Positions 1 to 8,253 of a stretch of DNA of 55,978 nucleotides are shown here, one piece after another. Below the pieces are notes generated by a model that made no database searches, had not been told where the DNA came from, and worked only from the letters and a program-made list of their open reading frames with translations. Source of the DNA: an uncultured Pirellulaceae bacterium. Its GTDB lineage: Bacteria > Planctomycetota > Planctomycetia > Pirellulales > Pirellulaceae. The translations under genes and the position numbers were made by a program. The DNA is taken from the NCBI GenBank assembly GCA_938010615.1, contig CALLUY010000035.1, positions 1-55,978 on the forward strand, written 5' to 3'. Numbering within the stretch: the stretch's first letter is position 1; every line of letters begins with the position of its first letter.

Positions 1-9
1 CTTGCCTAG

Positions 10-236
10 CCCAGCCCATCGGGCTGGGACTTAGATTCCCCCGATTATTTTAGGACCAAAGGTCCGGCAAGTTGCTTCGGTTAGGGCGCACATGCGCCGC
101 AACTGGTCGGGCTTTCAGCCCTAAGTGATCGTCCAACGCAATCCCGGCCCTGCGGGCCGGGCTAGGTAAATTGCTGGGCCGTTGGCCCGAAATGACCGGA
201 ACACTGCAACATCAAAACTTGCGCTTCGGGCTTGTA
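10..236. repeat. cluster of short GC-rich palindromes (REP-like)
   Basis: This gene-free stretch downstream of the protease gene holds several short perfect palindromes. An 8-bp arm pair lies at 10-17/21-28 with a 3-nt loop, and another at 143-150/154-161, also with a 3-nt loop. Smaller ones lie near 52-64 and 175-190. A 19-nt segment at 218-236 recurs, with the same core, three times at 44587-44748. No protein-coding content is seen. These look like intergenic REP-type elements; a terminator role for the protease gene is possible, but there is no clear T-run. Confidence 0.6.
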
Positions 237-318
237 TTGGTGAGCACAAAAAATGCCAGGATCACGCTGCGTGACCCTGGCAATGATCTGCCAGTAAAAG
301 CTGTAGCGTAACGCTAAA

Positions 319-2448
319 CTAGCTTTTCTTTTCGAGCATCGTCATGTAATCAGCGGTGATCTCGAGGACCTCATCGAGATAGTAATCTCGCTTGATTTCC
401 TTGTTGCCAGAGACTTGATCCTCGATCGCTTTTTCATCTTCCTTTTCAGCACGCAATTCGCGACTGCGGGCCAAGAATTCTTCTTCATTAAGCGATACGG
501 TTTTCATGTTCTTTTGTCGAACGTACTCTTCGATGCGGCGAATTCGTTTGGCGAACTTTTCAGATTCCTTAACTCGCTTCGCAGACCGAATCTGCAAAGC
601 TTGCTTCACATCATCCGAAGCCCAACCGTAGCTCTCAAACCGGGCGGCCGAAATCCGATCAAACTCAACCGGATACTCGAGATCCGATTCACCAACCGGC
701 ATCTTGTCGGTCACTGATGGAATCACGAGATCAGAAAGGACTCCACGTTTCTGAGTACTGTCACCGTTGGGACGATAGAACTGTGAACGCGTAATCTTCA
801 AAGCGCCAAATTGGTTTGGAGCATTCGCCATCCGGGGATAGAACACGTCGCTCAGATTCAACAACGTCTGAACGGTACCTTTTCCGTGTGTTGTTGTGTC
901 GCCGACAATGATGCCGCGATTGTAATCCTGTAACGCACCGGCCAAAATCTCGCTGGCACTGGCACTGAATTTACTGGTCAAAACTACGACAGGTTTGTCC
1001 CATGTCGCGCCGCGATTCCGATCGTCAAGCTTAATGACTTGATTGGAAGCGTCCTTAATCTGAACCACTGGACCGGCATCAATGAAAAGGCCGGTGCAAT
1101 CGATGGCTTCCTGCAAGCTACCGCCACCGTTTTTCCGCAAATCGAGCACAACACCATCAACGTTTTCTCCGTTGAAACGCTGCAGAATCCTCTTCACATC
1201 GGTAGTTGTACTGCGACCACCGGAACGCCCGGACATGTCAGCATAGAAACTTGGAAGCTCGATGATGCCGATTTTTCGCGGGCTGCCATCGGCGTTGGTT
1301 CCTTGCTCGAACACTTTGCCCTGAGCAGCACTATCTTCCAGTTTGATTTTTTCACGTACGATTTCAACCGTTCGAATGTCGCCACCATCATCTGATTGCA
1401 CATTCAACCGCACAACGGTTCCAGCTTTGCCGCGAATCATCCCAACGACTTCGTCGAGCTTCATCGAATTGATATCGATGAACTCCGTTCCCTTTTTTGC
1501 AGCCAAGGTTGGATCGACACGAGCTCCGTCGACATCGCCTTGCCCAACCTCCATGATGACGTCATCGATGGCGATTCCACCTTGTGTATCGCAAGCACCG
1601 CCAGGGACGATACTTCGAATAACGGTGTAGCCTTCATCGTTGCCCGAAAGCGTCGCACCGATACCTTCGAGTTCCAACTCCATTGAAATCATGAAGTTTT
1701 CGAAAGACCGCTTCGACATGTAAGAAGTGTGCGGATCAAAAGAATTCGTTACCGCAGTAACGTACATTTCGATAATGTTTTCTGTGTCCGTTTGGTGCAT
1801 CCGTCGAGCAAACGATGCGTATCGCTTTTTCAGCTTCTCCACCGGAGAAACCTCTTTCTTTTTACTCTTCTTTTCTTTCCCGTCTTCTTTGTCCAACTCT
1901 TCGTCGCCGCGGAAAACGAGCAAGTTGTATTTGATTCTTTTCCGCCAAACGTCCTTGGCTTCTTCTTCTGTCTTTGCGTACGTGGCAACATCCGGATCGG
2001 TTACCATTTCTTCCTTGATCGTGAAGTCGTGCTCACTGCCCGCAAGTTGGATCGCAAGTTCTGATCGCTGATCGACCCTCTGTAAAAATCGCTTGTAGAC
2101 GTTGATCCCGAAATCGAAATTACCGTCTTTCACGTTGGCCGAAATTGAGAGCCGGTCTGCCATGAATTCGTCAATGTCGCTTTGCAAGAAATACGACTTG
2201 GTCGGATCGAGCATTTTCAAATACAGCTCAAACGCACGTTCCGAGATTTCGACATCGAGTTCGCGGCGAGACAGATGACTCTGCGACATCAGCTGTGCAA
2301 CGATCTTGCCGACGCGACGTTGGCTGCGGGAAGGAGCCGTGATCGTATCGTCTGCTTGAACGGCTGGAACGGCAAAAATCGCCACCAAGACCAGTGTCAA
2401 TATTTGTGTTACGCAGCGACGCGGGCGGAGTTTCGTTTGTACAGTCAT
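319..2448 (-). CDS. prc: carboxy-terminal (tail-specific) processing protease, S41 family
   Basis: This is a periplasmic serine protease that trims or degrades proteins from their C-terminus. The 709-residue product has an N-terminal signal segment (hydrophobic run about residues 14-30 ending VQA). A tail-specific-protease N-terminal region follows, then a PDZ domain (about 250-350) and the S41 catalytic domain. The SASASE motif places the nucleophile near Ser497 and the HGKGTVQ motif the general base near Lys523, so the Ser/Lys dyad is intact. The length matches the Prc branch rather than the shorter CtpA branch. I chose the ATG at 2448 because the longer frame to 2475 begins with TTG and would put extra residues before the signal peptide. 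A Lys/Glu-rich linker lies at about 185-205. The gene stands alone, divergent from the regulator at 2700. Confidence 0.93.
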   Translation of the reverse strand: MTVQTKLRPRRCVTQILTLVLVAIFAVPAVQADDTITAPSRSQRRVGKIVAQLMSQSHLSRRELDVEISERAFELYLKMLDPTKSYFLQSDIDEFMADRLSISANVKDGNFDFGINVYKRFLQRVDQRSELAIQLAGSEHDFTIKEEMVTDPDVATYAKTEEEAKDVWRKRIKYNLLVFRGDEELDKEDGKEKKSKKKEVSPVEKLKKRYASFARRMHQTDTENIIEMYVTAVTNSFDPHTSYMSKRSFENFMISMELELEGIGATLSGNDEGYTVIRSIVPGGACDTQGGIAIDDVIMEVGQGDVDGARVDPTLAAKKGTEFIDINSMKLDEVVGMIRGKAGTVVRLNVQSDDGGDIRTVEIVREKIKLEDSAAQGKVFEQGTNADGSPRKIGIIELPSFYADMSGRSGGRSTTTDVKRILQRFNGENVDGVVLDLRKNGGGSLQEAIDCTGLFIDAGPVVQIKDASNQVIKLDDRNRGATWDKPVVVLTSKFSASASEILAGALQDYNRGIIVGDTTTHGKGTVQTLLNLSDVFYPRMANAPNQFGALKITRSQFYRPNGDSTQKRGVLSDLVIPSVTDKMPVGESDLEYPVEFDRISAARFESYGWASDDVKQALQIRSAKRVKESEKFAKRIRRIEEYVRQKNMKTVSLNEEEFLARSRELRAEKEDEKAIEDQVSGNKEIKRDYYLDEVLEITADYMTMLEKKS

Positions 2449-2699
2449 GAAGGACCTTGCGAATGATGTTGTCAAAGTGTGTGGATTCAGGGGCAGTGCT
2501 TTAAACCCGTTTCAGGCCAAAAAGTTCCCGAATCAATTTTTATGGGCCGATATCGAAACCGAAGACAATTGGCTATATTAAGAGAATACTAGAGTTTCGG
2601 AATTCTCGCGACAATAGCGATCCATAATCGCGAGATGATGTTTCCGTCTAATGTTCGATAATCCTTACGGAAGTCGTGCCAGTCGTGCCAGCGTTTTTA

Positions 2700-4520
2700 A
2701 TGATGAATTCAGGCTCCAATTCTGGAGCCAGATTTGAACTAGTTGCGACCGAAGACAATTTCTTGGGCCGCGACTGGGAATGCAGAGTCGTCCTCAACGA
2801 TCCGCAGTGTTCGCGTATGCACGCGCGGATTTACGCCAATGAAGACGGTTGGTGGATTGAAGATAACGGCAGTAGCAACGGAACTTATGTGAACGGGCAA
2901 ACAATACGCGAAGCCCGACTGGATGAAGGCAACCTGATTCGCGTGGGCGGCAGTGCTTTCACGTTCACCGAATCTGCTCAAAAAGCGCCCACTGAACCAG
3001 AAAGTAAAACTGGAGAAATGCGTGGCCCAGCGGCGCAGACAGTTATTCTCGACGAGTCGCACGACCCGATGGACACTGGCCAGTACACGCTGGACTTTCT
3101 GAAAGGACACGACTGGGGTCAAGACTTTTTCTTTCTGTTCCAATTGAGCGTAAAACTTCTCGGATTGGATAATCCAGAATCGGTTATTCAAACGAGCATG
3201 AAGCGACTTTCTGAAAGAACGGACGCGTCTGCCGCTGGATTTCTCTGGGCTTCCGATGGTGGTGGACTCAAACCGAAAGTTGTCTATCCAAAAGAGCTGG
3301 CCAATGAACTGACGCTCGACCCGGAACTTACGCGGCGTGTTGTTGCCCAAGGGCACGCGATTCGTGTCGAACACGACACCACGGGAAAAGACGATTTTGC
3401 CGATAGCATTTGCGTGCCGCTGAATTCGGGAGGGAAGATCAAAGGGGCGATCCACCTTTATCGCAAAGGATCTCGGTTTCACGATTCTCATTTTAATCTT
3501 GCGTGTGCGATTGCGAACATCATGGTGCGATCTCTCGACCGCGCCGACCGGCACTCTATCCTCGCAGCGGACCACTCGAGACTGAAAGAGAAGTCAGCGA
3601 ACTTCGACGAGCTTCTAGGCGAAAGCCCAAAGATGCTTGAACTGAAATCGAAAATCGAACGGGTTGCGAAAGCTTCCGGCTGCGTACTCGTTCGCGGCGA
3701 AAGCGGATCCGGCAAGGAACTCGTCGCGCGAGCCTTGCACCAAGCCAGCCCGCGTGCGGATCGGCCGATGCTGAGCGTTAACTGTGCGGCGATTCCTCGT
3801 GACTTAATGGAGAGTCAACTTTTTGGACACAAGAAAGGTTCTTTCACCAGCGCTGATCGCGACCACAGCGGCTGGTTCGAGCAAGCCGATCGCGGAACGT
3901 TGTTTCTGGATGAAATCGGGGAGCTGACACTCGAAGGCCAAGCCAAACTTTTGAGAACCCTTGAAGGTCATCCTTTCTTGCCTGTCGGCGGAACGGAAGA
4001 AGTCTCTGTCGACGTTCGTGTCATTTGCGCGACCAATCGCGACTTGAAAGAGTTCGTCGCGGAGAAAAAATTCCGCGAGGATTTATTCTATCGACTGAGT
4101 GTTTACGAACTGTACATTCCCCCGCTTCGAGATCGCGAAGCAGACATTGAAATGTTGATGAACCATTTCATGGATCACTTCAAGACACAACACGGAAAGC
4201 ACGATCTAACGCTTTCGCGCGAATCAAAAGCGCGATTGATTGGCTACCAATGGCCAGGAAATGTTCGGCAACTTCGCAACGTGATCGACAGTGCGATCGT
4301 GATGGCCGAAACCAATGAAATCGCCGCAGATGAACTTGGGATTCGGGACGCGACCGACGGAGATTTTGAGACGCTTCGAATTGATCACTGGGAACGAAAG
4401 TTAATCGTTGACGCGTTAAAGCGAACTTCAAACAACGTCCCCAACGCCTCCGAATTGCTGGGAATTAGTCGAGCGACCCTGTATCGAAAGATCGAACAGT
4501 ACGGCGTTGTGCGAAAGTAG
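2700..4520 (+). CDS. FHA-GAF-AAA+ (sigma-54 activator-like) transcriptional regulator with Fis-type HTH
   Basis: The 606-residue product has an N-terminal FHA domain (about 1-92, with the GRDWECRVVLND and NGSSNGTYVNG segments) that should bind a phosphothreonine partner. A GAF-like region (about 140-285) comes next, then an AAA+ domain with Walker A GESGSGKE at 333-340 and Walker B LFLDEIGEL at 401-409. A Fis-type helix-turn-helix lies at the C-terminus. The loop that normally reads GAFTGA and touches sigma-54 reads GSFTSA at 380-385, so sigma-54 dependence is doubtful. The frame is open from a GTG at 2676; ATG 2700 (or 2703) starts nearer the FHA fold and is preferred, but the exact start is uncertain. 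The gene is divergent from the protease gene and has no operon partner. Confidence 0.9.
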   Translation: MMNSGSNSGARFELVATEDNFLGRDWECRVVLNDPQCSRMHARIYANEDGWWIEDNGSSNGTYVNGQTIREARLDEGNLIRVGGSAFTFTESAQKAPTEPESKTGEMRGPAAQTVILDESHDPMDTGQYTLDFLKGHDWGQDFFFLFQLSVKLLGLDNPESVIQTSMKRLSERTDASAAGFLWASDGGGLKPKVVYPKELANELTLDPELTRRVVAQGHAIRVEHDTTGKDDFADSICVPLNSGGKIKGAIHLYRKGSRFHDSHFNLACAIANIMVRSLDRADRHSILAADHSRLKEKSANFDELLGESPKMLELKSKIERVAKASGCVLVRGESGSGKELVARALHQASPRADRPMLSVNCAAIPRDLMESQLFGHKKGSFTSADRDHSGWFEQADRGTLFLDEIGELTLEGQAKLLRTLEGHPFLPVGGTEEVSVDVRVICATNRDLKEFVAEKKFREDLFYRLSVYELYIPPLRDREADIEMLMNHFMDHFKTQHGKHDLTLSRESKARLIGYQWPGNVRQLRNVIDSAIVMAETNEIAADELGIRDATDGDFETLRIDHWERKLIVDALKRTSNNVPNASELLGISRATLYRKIEQYGVVRK

Positions 4521-4620
4521 CGTGGTTGCGGCTTCCAGCCGCAGTCATTTAGTCGCACGATGGCTTCAGTCGTCGAATCAACAAACGACCTCCTCACGCA
4601 TGCGGCGGCTGGAAGCCACC
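4521..4620. repeat. inverted-repeat element after the regulator gene
   Basis: Two arms sharing a GGCTTCCAGCCGC core lie in opposite orientation at about 4527-4543 and 4601-4618, and the left arm is itself palindromic. The element fills the gap between the regulator and the AP2 gene. It resembles the other intergenic palindromes in this window. It could end transcription, although no T-run follows. Confidence 0.5.
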
Positions 4621-4630
4621 ACCAAGAACA

Positions 4631-5086
4631 ATGGCTCGCAAAAATCCACGTCGAAATATTTCTCGTGTCGAACACGCCAACCGCGGCGGCAAGTCCAGCG
4701 GTTGGATGGTTCGGATGCAGCGGAAGTACGAAAAAGTTAGCCGCTTCTTTTCCGATTCTGTCTACGGTGGTAACCGTGCAGCTCTTCAAGCCGCTAAAGA
4801 ATTTCGTGACGACCTAGAAAGTGATTCCGAAAAACTGTCGACCGAAGAACGCAGCGAATTGCCGTCGACTCGCAACAAAAGCGGCGTCGTCGGCGTGCGT
4901 TTACATCGCCAGAAAGATGTCCGAGGCAAGTACGAATACCAATATTGGTATTGGGTCGCGCAATGGATCGACGGCCGCGGTCGCCGGCGGACTCGATCCT
5001 TCTCAATCCATACCCACGGCGATGACAAGGCTTACAGCATGGCCTGCAAAGCACGTCACGATGGCGTCGCCAGTGCCCACCGATGA
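4631..5086 (+). CDS. stand-alone AP2-domain protein
   Basis: This small basic protein of 151 residues shows an AP2/ERF-like DNA-binding fold. The clearest copy runs from SGVVGVRL (84-91) through WVAQW (108-112) to KAR (140-142): three strands and a helix. An apparent degenerate first copy starts at GWMVR (24-28) and ends in an alanine-rich helix (about 50-62). No HNH nuclease domain is present, unlike most phage and homing-endonuclease AP2 proteins. The start is the ATG right after the inverted repeat; the N-terminus is Arg/Lys-rich. Family knowledge says AP2 domains bind short DNA sites, so a transcription-factor or DNA-packing role is inferred, with unknown targets. It ends 58 bp before the metalloprotease gene on the same strand and may be cotranscribed. 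Confidence 0.72.
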   Translation: MARKNPRRNISRVEHANRGGKSSGWMVRMQRKYEKVSRFFSDSVYGGNRAALQAAKEFRDDLESDSEKLSTEERSELPSTRNKSGVVGVRLHRQKDVRGKYEYQYWYWVAQWIDGRGRRRTRSFSIHTHGDDKAYSMACKARHDGVASAHR

Positions 5087-5144
5087 ACGAACTATCATAA
5101 CGCTTCATGCCTCTCCTGTTTCACGAGTCTCCGTAGGATCAGCT

Positions 5145-6221
5145 ATGTCTCTAAAGCATACGATCACATTTGTACTGATTTCATTGTCTGTCTGGCTGAC
5201 ATTCGTCCAGTCTTCAAATGCACAAGGGTTTGCGACGCTCCGTCGAGGCTTGAAACATCACTACAAGGTTGGCCACATCCGCGTCTTCTATGACACCGAA
5301 GGCATTCATGCCGTCAAACCTAAAGACGTGAATGAAAATGGCATTCCTGATCAAGTCGAAGATCTGATGAGCCAGACTTGGTGTGCTCATTATATCTTTG
5401 TCGACACACTCGGATTCCCCGATCCCATCAAGTCTGAACGGTACAAAAAAGCTGAGTACCTTGACATCAATTTCCTAGCAAAGAAAACGCTGGGGCTGTC
5501 CGGGTCTGCTTACGACGGATTGCAAAGATTCAGACGGGAAATTGATGACGATGAAACGAGAGCAATTTGTTTTGATATTGGCACGAATGTCTTCGCTCAC
5601 AAAAACCCCACGCCAACTCACGAGTATTTTCACCTGATCCAGTACAGCATGACCTACTTCAAACCTCGCTGGTATCTCGAAGGAATGGCGCGATGGTCGG
5701 AACATGCTGTCTCCAAAGATGGTGTAGGGAAATGGAAGTACAACGGCCCGTGGCCTCATGATCAGAAAGGTCAGGATGAGCTATTCGAAATGACTTACGA
5801 CACGCAGTATCACCTATGGAATCCGTTGGCTCGCCGCATCGACAAGAAAGGCAAGATTCCTGTTACCGAAGCGTCGCGGATGGCTCGGCAAATGCGTTAC
5901 ACGACTGGCAAACAGGTTTTAAAAGACTTCAAACTCAACGGAGCGGAATTCATCAAAGCAGTGCTGGTTCGACTTGGAGAATTCGACGACATCGCCAAGG
6001 AAGAGCTTGGCTTCAAAACATGGGCCGAGAAGAATCAGAAGTCACTCAAGAACAGCCCTTACGTCTACAAAGCGGTGATGGATGTCGCCAGAGAGTACGG
6101 GCAAGACATCGGAGAATTCGAAATCGCCGGTTCAAAAGTTGAGACGCTCGATTTTTCGAAAGGCGTTGAAAGCGAAGAGGCAAAGCCAATTGATGAACAG
6201 AAGAAAGAAGATGCAAACTGA
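5145..6221 (+). CDS. secreted putative zinc metalloprotease (HExxH, MXAN_6640-like)
   Basis: The 358-residue product has a signal peptide (about 1-27, ending SNAQ). A calcium-type loop DVNENGIPD (61-69) follows, then the zinc-binding HEYFH at 159-163 with a downstream WYLEG segment that may supply the third ligand. The combination of a GIPD loop, a hydrophobic helix and HExxH matches the MXAN_6640-like family of extracellular metalloproteases as I remember it. The frame is open from 4821, but that upstream part overlaps the AP2 gene in another frame; ATG 5145 begins the signal peptide and is the only sensible start. The C-terminal 30 residues are charged. The substrate is unknown. Confidence 0.75.
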   Translation: MSLKHTITFVLISLSVWLTFVQSSNAQGFATLRRGLKHHYKVGHIRVFYDTEGIHAVKPKDVNENGIPDQVEDLMSQTWCAHYIFVDTLGFPDPIKSERYKKAEYLDINFLAKKTLGLSGSAYDGLQRFRREIDDDETRAICFDIGTNVFAHKNPTPTHEYFHLIQYSMTYFKPRWYLEGMARWSEHAVSKDGVGKWKYNGPWPHDQKGQDELFEMTYDTQYHLWNPLARRIDKKGKIPVTEASRMARQMRYTTGKQVLKDFKLNGAEFIKAVLVRLGEFDDIAKEELGFKTWAEKNQKSLKNSPYVYKAVMDVAREYGQDIGEFEIAGSKVETLDFSKGVESEEAKPIDEQKKEDAN

Positions 6222-6223
6222 AA

Positions 6224-6287
6224 CTATTGCGCCGACGTCCTAAACCCGTCGGGTCCGCCAGAGATGGGGCGGCCTTCACTTAAAGGC
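6224..6287. repeat. 64-bp direct repeat, left copy (vestigial 3' end of the ExbD-like gene)
   Basis: This stretch matches 7192-7255 at 63 of 64 positions. On the reverse strand it encodes the last 20-odd residues and the stop codon of the ExbD-like gene at 7192-8253. The one difference is AGT versus AGC, both serine. Identity starts exactly at the stop codon. The copy has no start and is non-functional. Together with 7192-7255 it brackets the toxin-antitoxin pair. Confidence 0.9.
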
Positions 6288-6444
6288 AATACCGTTCACT
6301 GAAAGCGACATCACCCTTCGTTTTGGCTTTTCATTAGGGTCGTTGCAGTTGGGGAGGTGGCATAAGCCTCTGGCTTGTGGACATGCAGAACACAGGCCAG
6401 AGGCCTATGCCACCGAGACTTTGGCTTCATTGAACGGCATTGCG
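6285..6444. repeat. interspersed palindromic element, copy A
   Basis: An outer inverted pair (the sequence around 6288-6302 and around 6426-6444, both centred on an ACCGTTCA/TGAACGG core) flanks an inner 17-bp inverted pair. The inner pair spells GGTGGCATAAGCCTCTGG and its complement, at about 6356-6373 and 6399-6415. Near-identical copies lie at 16171-16309 and 45671-45845, and the inner hairpin alone recurs at 25178-25237. No coding capacity is seen. Confidence 0.85.
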
Positions 6445-6487
6445 ATTAAAAGCCAGCTGGCCATTTGGATGCAAATAAAAATGGCAA

Positions 6488-6838
6488 TTAAGATTTATCA
6501 TTGGATTGTAACGGTGGCAGGTCATCAGGACCAAGTTTGTCTTGTGCACCATCGAGCAACGAAAGGACGTGAACCGTGTCGTCTACGATCGTAAAGATGG
6601 CTCGATATCTTTTGCGCGATCCTTTGCCAACAGAGAGTTGCTTGATTTCAAAATCAAACTTGCTGTTCTCGATTGCTGCGGGGCAACGATTCGGCAAAGT
6701 GGATAGGCTTGCAATTTGGCTGTAGATCACGATCAACCAATCCTCAGCTTGAGTTGGTGAGTGATTGTCAAACCACCAATCAGCGTTGCGGTCAATGTCG
6801 TTGTGAGCTTCACCGTAAATGATCAGGTGATAGTTCAT
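6488..6838 (-). CDS. RelE/ParE-family toxin
   Basis: The 116-residue product has the ParE/RelE-like plan: an N-terminal strand, a helix with DWWFDNHSPTQAEDW, then the strand cluster KRYRAIFTIVDDTVHVLSLL. In known systems such toxins act on gyrase (ParE) or on ribosome-bound mRNA (RelE); which applies here cannot be read from the sequence. The start ATG overlaps the stop of the upstream antitoxin gene by 4 bp (ATGA), the usual coupled arrangement. The pair sits between the 64-bp repeats at 6224 and 7192, which suggests it arrived as a unit. Confidence 0.85.
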   Translation of the reverse strand: MNYHLIIYGEAHNDIDRNADWWFDNHSPTQAEDWLIVIYSQIASLSTLPNRCPAAIENSKFDFEIKQLSVGKGSRKRYRAIFTIVDDTVHVLSLLDGAQDKLGPDDLPPLQSNDKS

Positions 6839-7080
6839 GCTGTACGATGTTCACGCAATCGTTTTAAAGATGCTTCACGAGCTTCTTCAAGCGGCATTCC
6901 TCTGCCGGCTTTCATGTCTTCTATGCCGCGCTGAATTGACGCAACATTGGCAGCGTTGATGCGGACATCGTAAAGCGATTTTTCAATCAACACAAAAACC
7001 TTACCTGATGTCGGATCGACCAACTCGGTTTGTGGTTCGCCATGCAAGGCGGCTGACTGTTCTGGTGTGAGCTGATTCAT
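6835..7080 (-). CDS. antitoxin partner of the ParE-like toxin
   Basis: This acidic 81-residue protein is encoded immediately upstream of the toxin and overlaps it by 4 bp. The sequence has a strand-like segment (about 26-41) and a charged C-terminal helix, MPLEEAREASLKRLREH, as expected for an antitoxin that wraps its toxin. I cannot assign it to a named antitoxin fold. By analogy it would neutralise the toxin and repress the shared promoter, which should lie in the roughly 110-bp gap at 7081-7191. Confidence 0.75.
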   Translation of the reverse strand: MNQLTPEQSAALHGEPQTELVDPTSGKVFVLIEKSLYDVRINAANVASIQRGIEDMKAGRGMPLEEAREASLKRLREHRTA

Positions 7081-7191
7081 GCTTCAACTATATCACGAAC
7101 GGTCAGTGAAGCAAAAGAACGATGCGAAACTATCGAGAAAACAGGCCACGAAAGCCACGTTTTTTAGGGACAATTTTGAAAGATGGCTCCG

Positions 7192-7255
7192 CTATTGCGC
7201 CGACGTCCTAAACCCGTCGGGTCCGCCAGAGATGGGGCGGCCTTCGCTTAAAGGC
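7192..7255. repeat. 64-bp direct repeat, right copy (3' end of the ExbD-like gene)
   Basis: This is the functional copy. It forms the stop codon and last residues (PLSEGRPISGGPDGFRTSAQ) of the gene at 7192-8253. The left copy is at 6224-6287. The layout (gene end, repeat, cargo, repeat) looks like an att-site pair in a gene 3' end, but no integrase gene is present. Confidence 0.9.
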
Positions 7256-8253
7256 CAGCTGGCCATCTGGAAGCCCCGCTCATGAAGCCAATCTTTTAGC
7301 TTTGAATACTCACCGTAGCTGTTTGGGTAAACCCAAACTGAAACGGTCGTTCGACGAGGCTCATGGCGTTTCAAGATGTTGGCAAACTGTGAACCGTCGT
7401 TGAGCGCTGCTTGCAAGGACTCGCCGCCGTTGGAATCAACGGGCTGAATTACAAACCGCTTGAAACGTACGACGCGAGAATTCGCTTGGCCCGTTTGGCT
7501 TGGCGGAACGATGCCTAACTCGTACTGAAGCCGAAATCCGTTGACCGGCCCGATGGTCTCGCGAGTCACGTCTGCCTGTTTGAGTTTTTCCGCTTTCAAA
7601 CGAATCTCAGATTTCATCTGCTCGACCAACTCGTCCATCGGAACGTAAGAAATCTTGCCGCCATCGAGGCGAAAGTGAATTTCGTTCGAGAATACGGTCT
7701 TGGCGATTGGATTCGGGTAGTGGTCAATCGTCTCGACCGTCGATTCAATGCGACTTGCTGATACAGCATTGATTTCTTTTTCGAGCGAATCCAGCTTCGA
7801 GACCAATTGGATCTTTTCCGACTGAAGTTGAAGCTGCTTTTGTTGCTTCTGGCTTAGTTGATTTTGAATATCTCGTTTCTTCTGATCGCGGAACGAGCGG
7901 ACAGCCTCAATCTGCACCAACATCGCGTGTCGTCGTGTGGCTAACTGTTGAGCCAATTGCTTTTCACGATTGGTTTGTAGTTCGAGCTTGGCTCGATCAT
8001 GCTTGAATTTGGTCGCCACCAATTCGTGCGTCGCCAGTTCAGACTTGAGTTCCGCTTGCTTTTGCTCAAACGCAAGTTTGTCCTCCGCGGCATTCGATTG
8101 CTCAACCGTTTCCGGCTGCGAATCGGATTCAGAGACAAAATTTGCGGTCGCTTGAGCGCCAACGATAACGACCAAAATGATCAGGACTCCAACCAGATTG
8201 GCAATGATATCCAAAAAGGAATCTTGGCCATCGTCGAGATTACGAAGACTCAT
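7192..8253 (-). CDS. ExbD/MotB-like single-pass membrane protein with long coiled coil
   Basis: The 353-residue product has an N-terminal membrane segment at about 16-36 preceded by FLD, so Asp15 sits where ExbD and MotB carry the proton-channel aspartate. A coiled coil (about 50-150, many Gln/Lys/Glu) and a C-terminal globular domain follow. It is the third gene of a tightly coupled operon and overlaps the upstream gene by 4 bp (ATGA). With the ExbB-like first gene it probably forms an ion-driven motor at the inner membrane, but the load (TonB-like import, wall or surface work) is unknown. The final 64 bp are duplicated at 6224-6287. Confidence 0.75.
   Translation of the reverse strand: MSLRNLDDGQDSFLDIIANLVGVLIILVVIVGAQATANFVSESDSQPETVEQSNAAEDKLAFEQKQAELKSELATHELVATKFKHDRAKLELQTNREKQLAQQLATRRHAMLVQIEAVRSFRDQKKRDIQNQLSQKQQKQLQLQSEKIQLVSKLDSLEKEINAVSASRIESTVETIDHYPNPIAKTVFSNEIHFRLDGGKISYVPMDELVEQMKSEIRLKAEKLKQADVTRETIGPVNGFRLQYELGIVPPSQTGQANSRVVRFKRFVIQPVDSNGGESLQAALNDGSQFANILKRHEPRRTTVSVWVYPNSYGEYSKLKDWLHERGFQMASWPLSEGRPISGGPDGFRTSAQ

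Noticed and set aside
4821..5144. N-terminal extension of the metalloprotease frame
   Set aside because: It overlaps the AP2 gene in another frame. ATG 5145 starts a clean signal peptide.
6285..7255. Complete mobile element
   Set aside because: No integrase or transposase lies between the direct repeats; only the toxin-antitoxin pair and an interspersed element.
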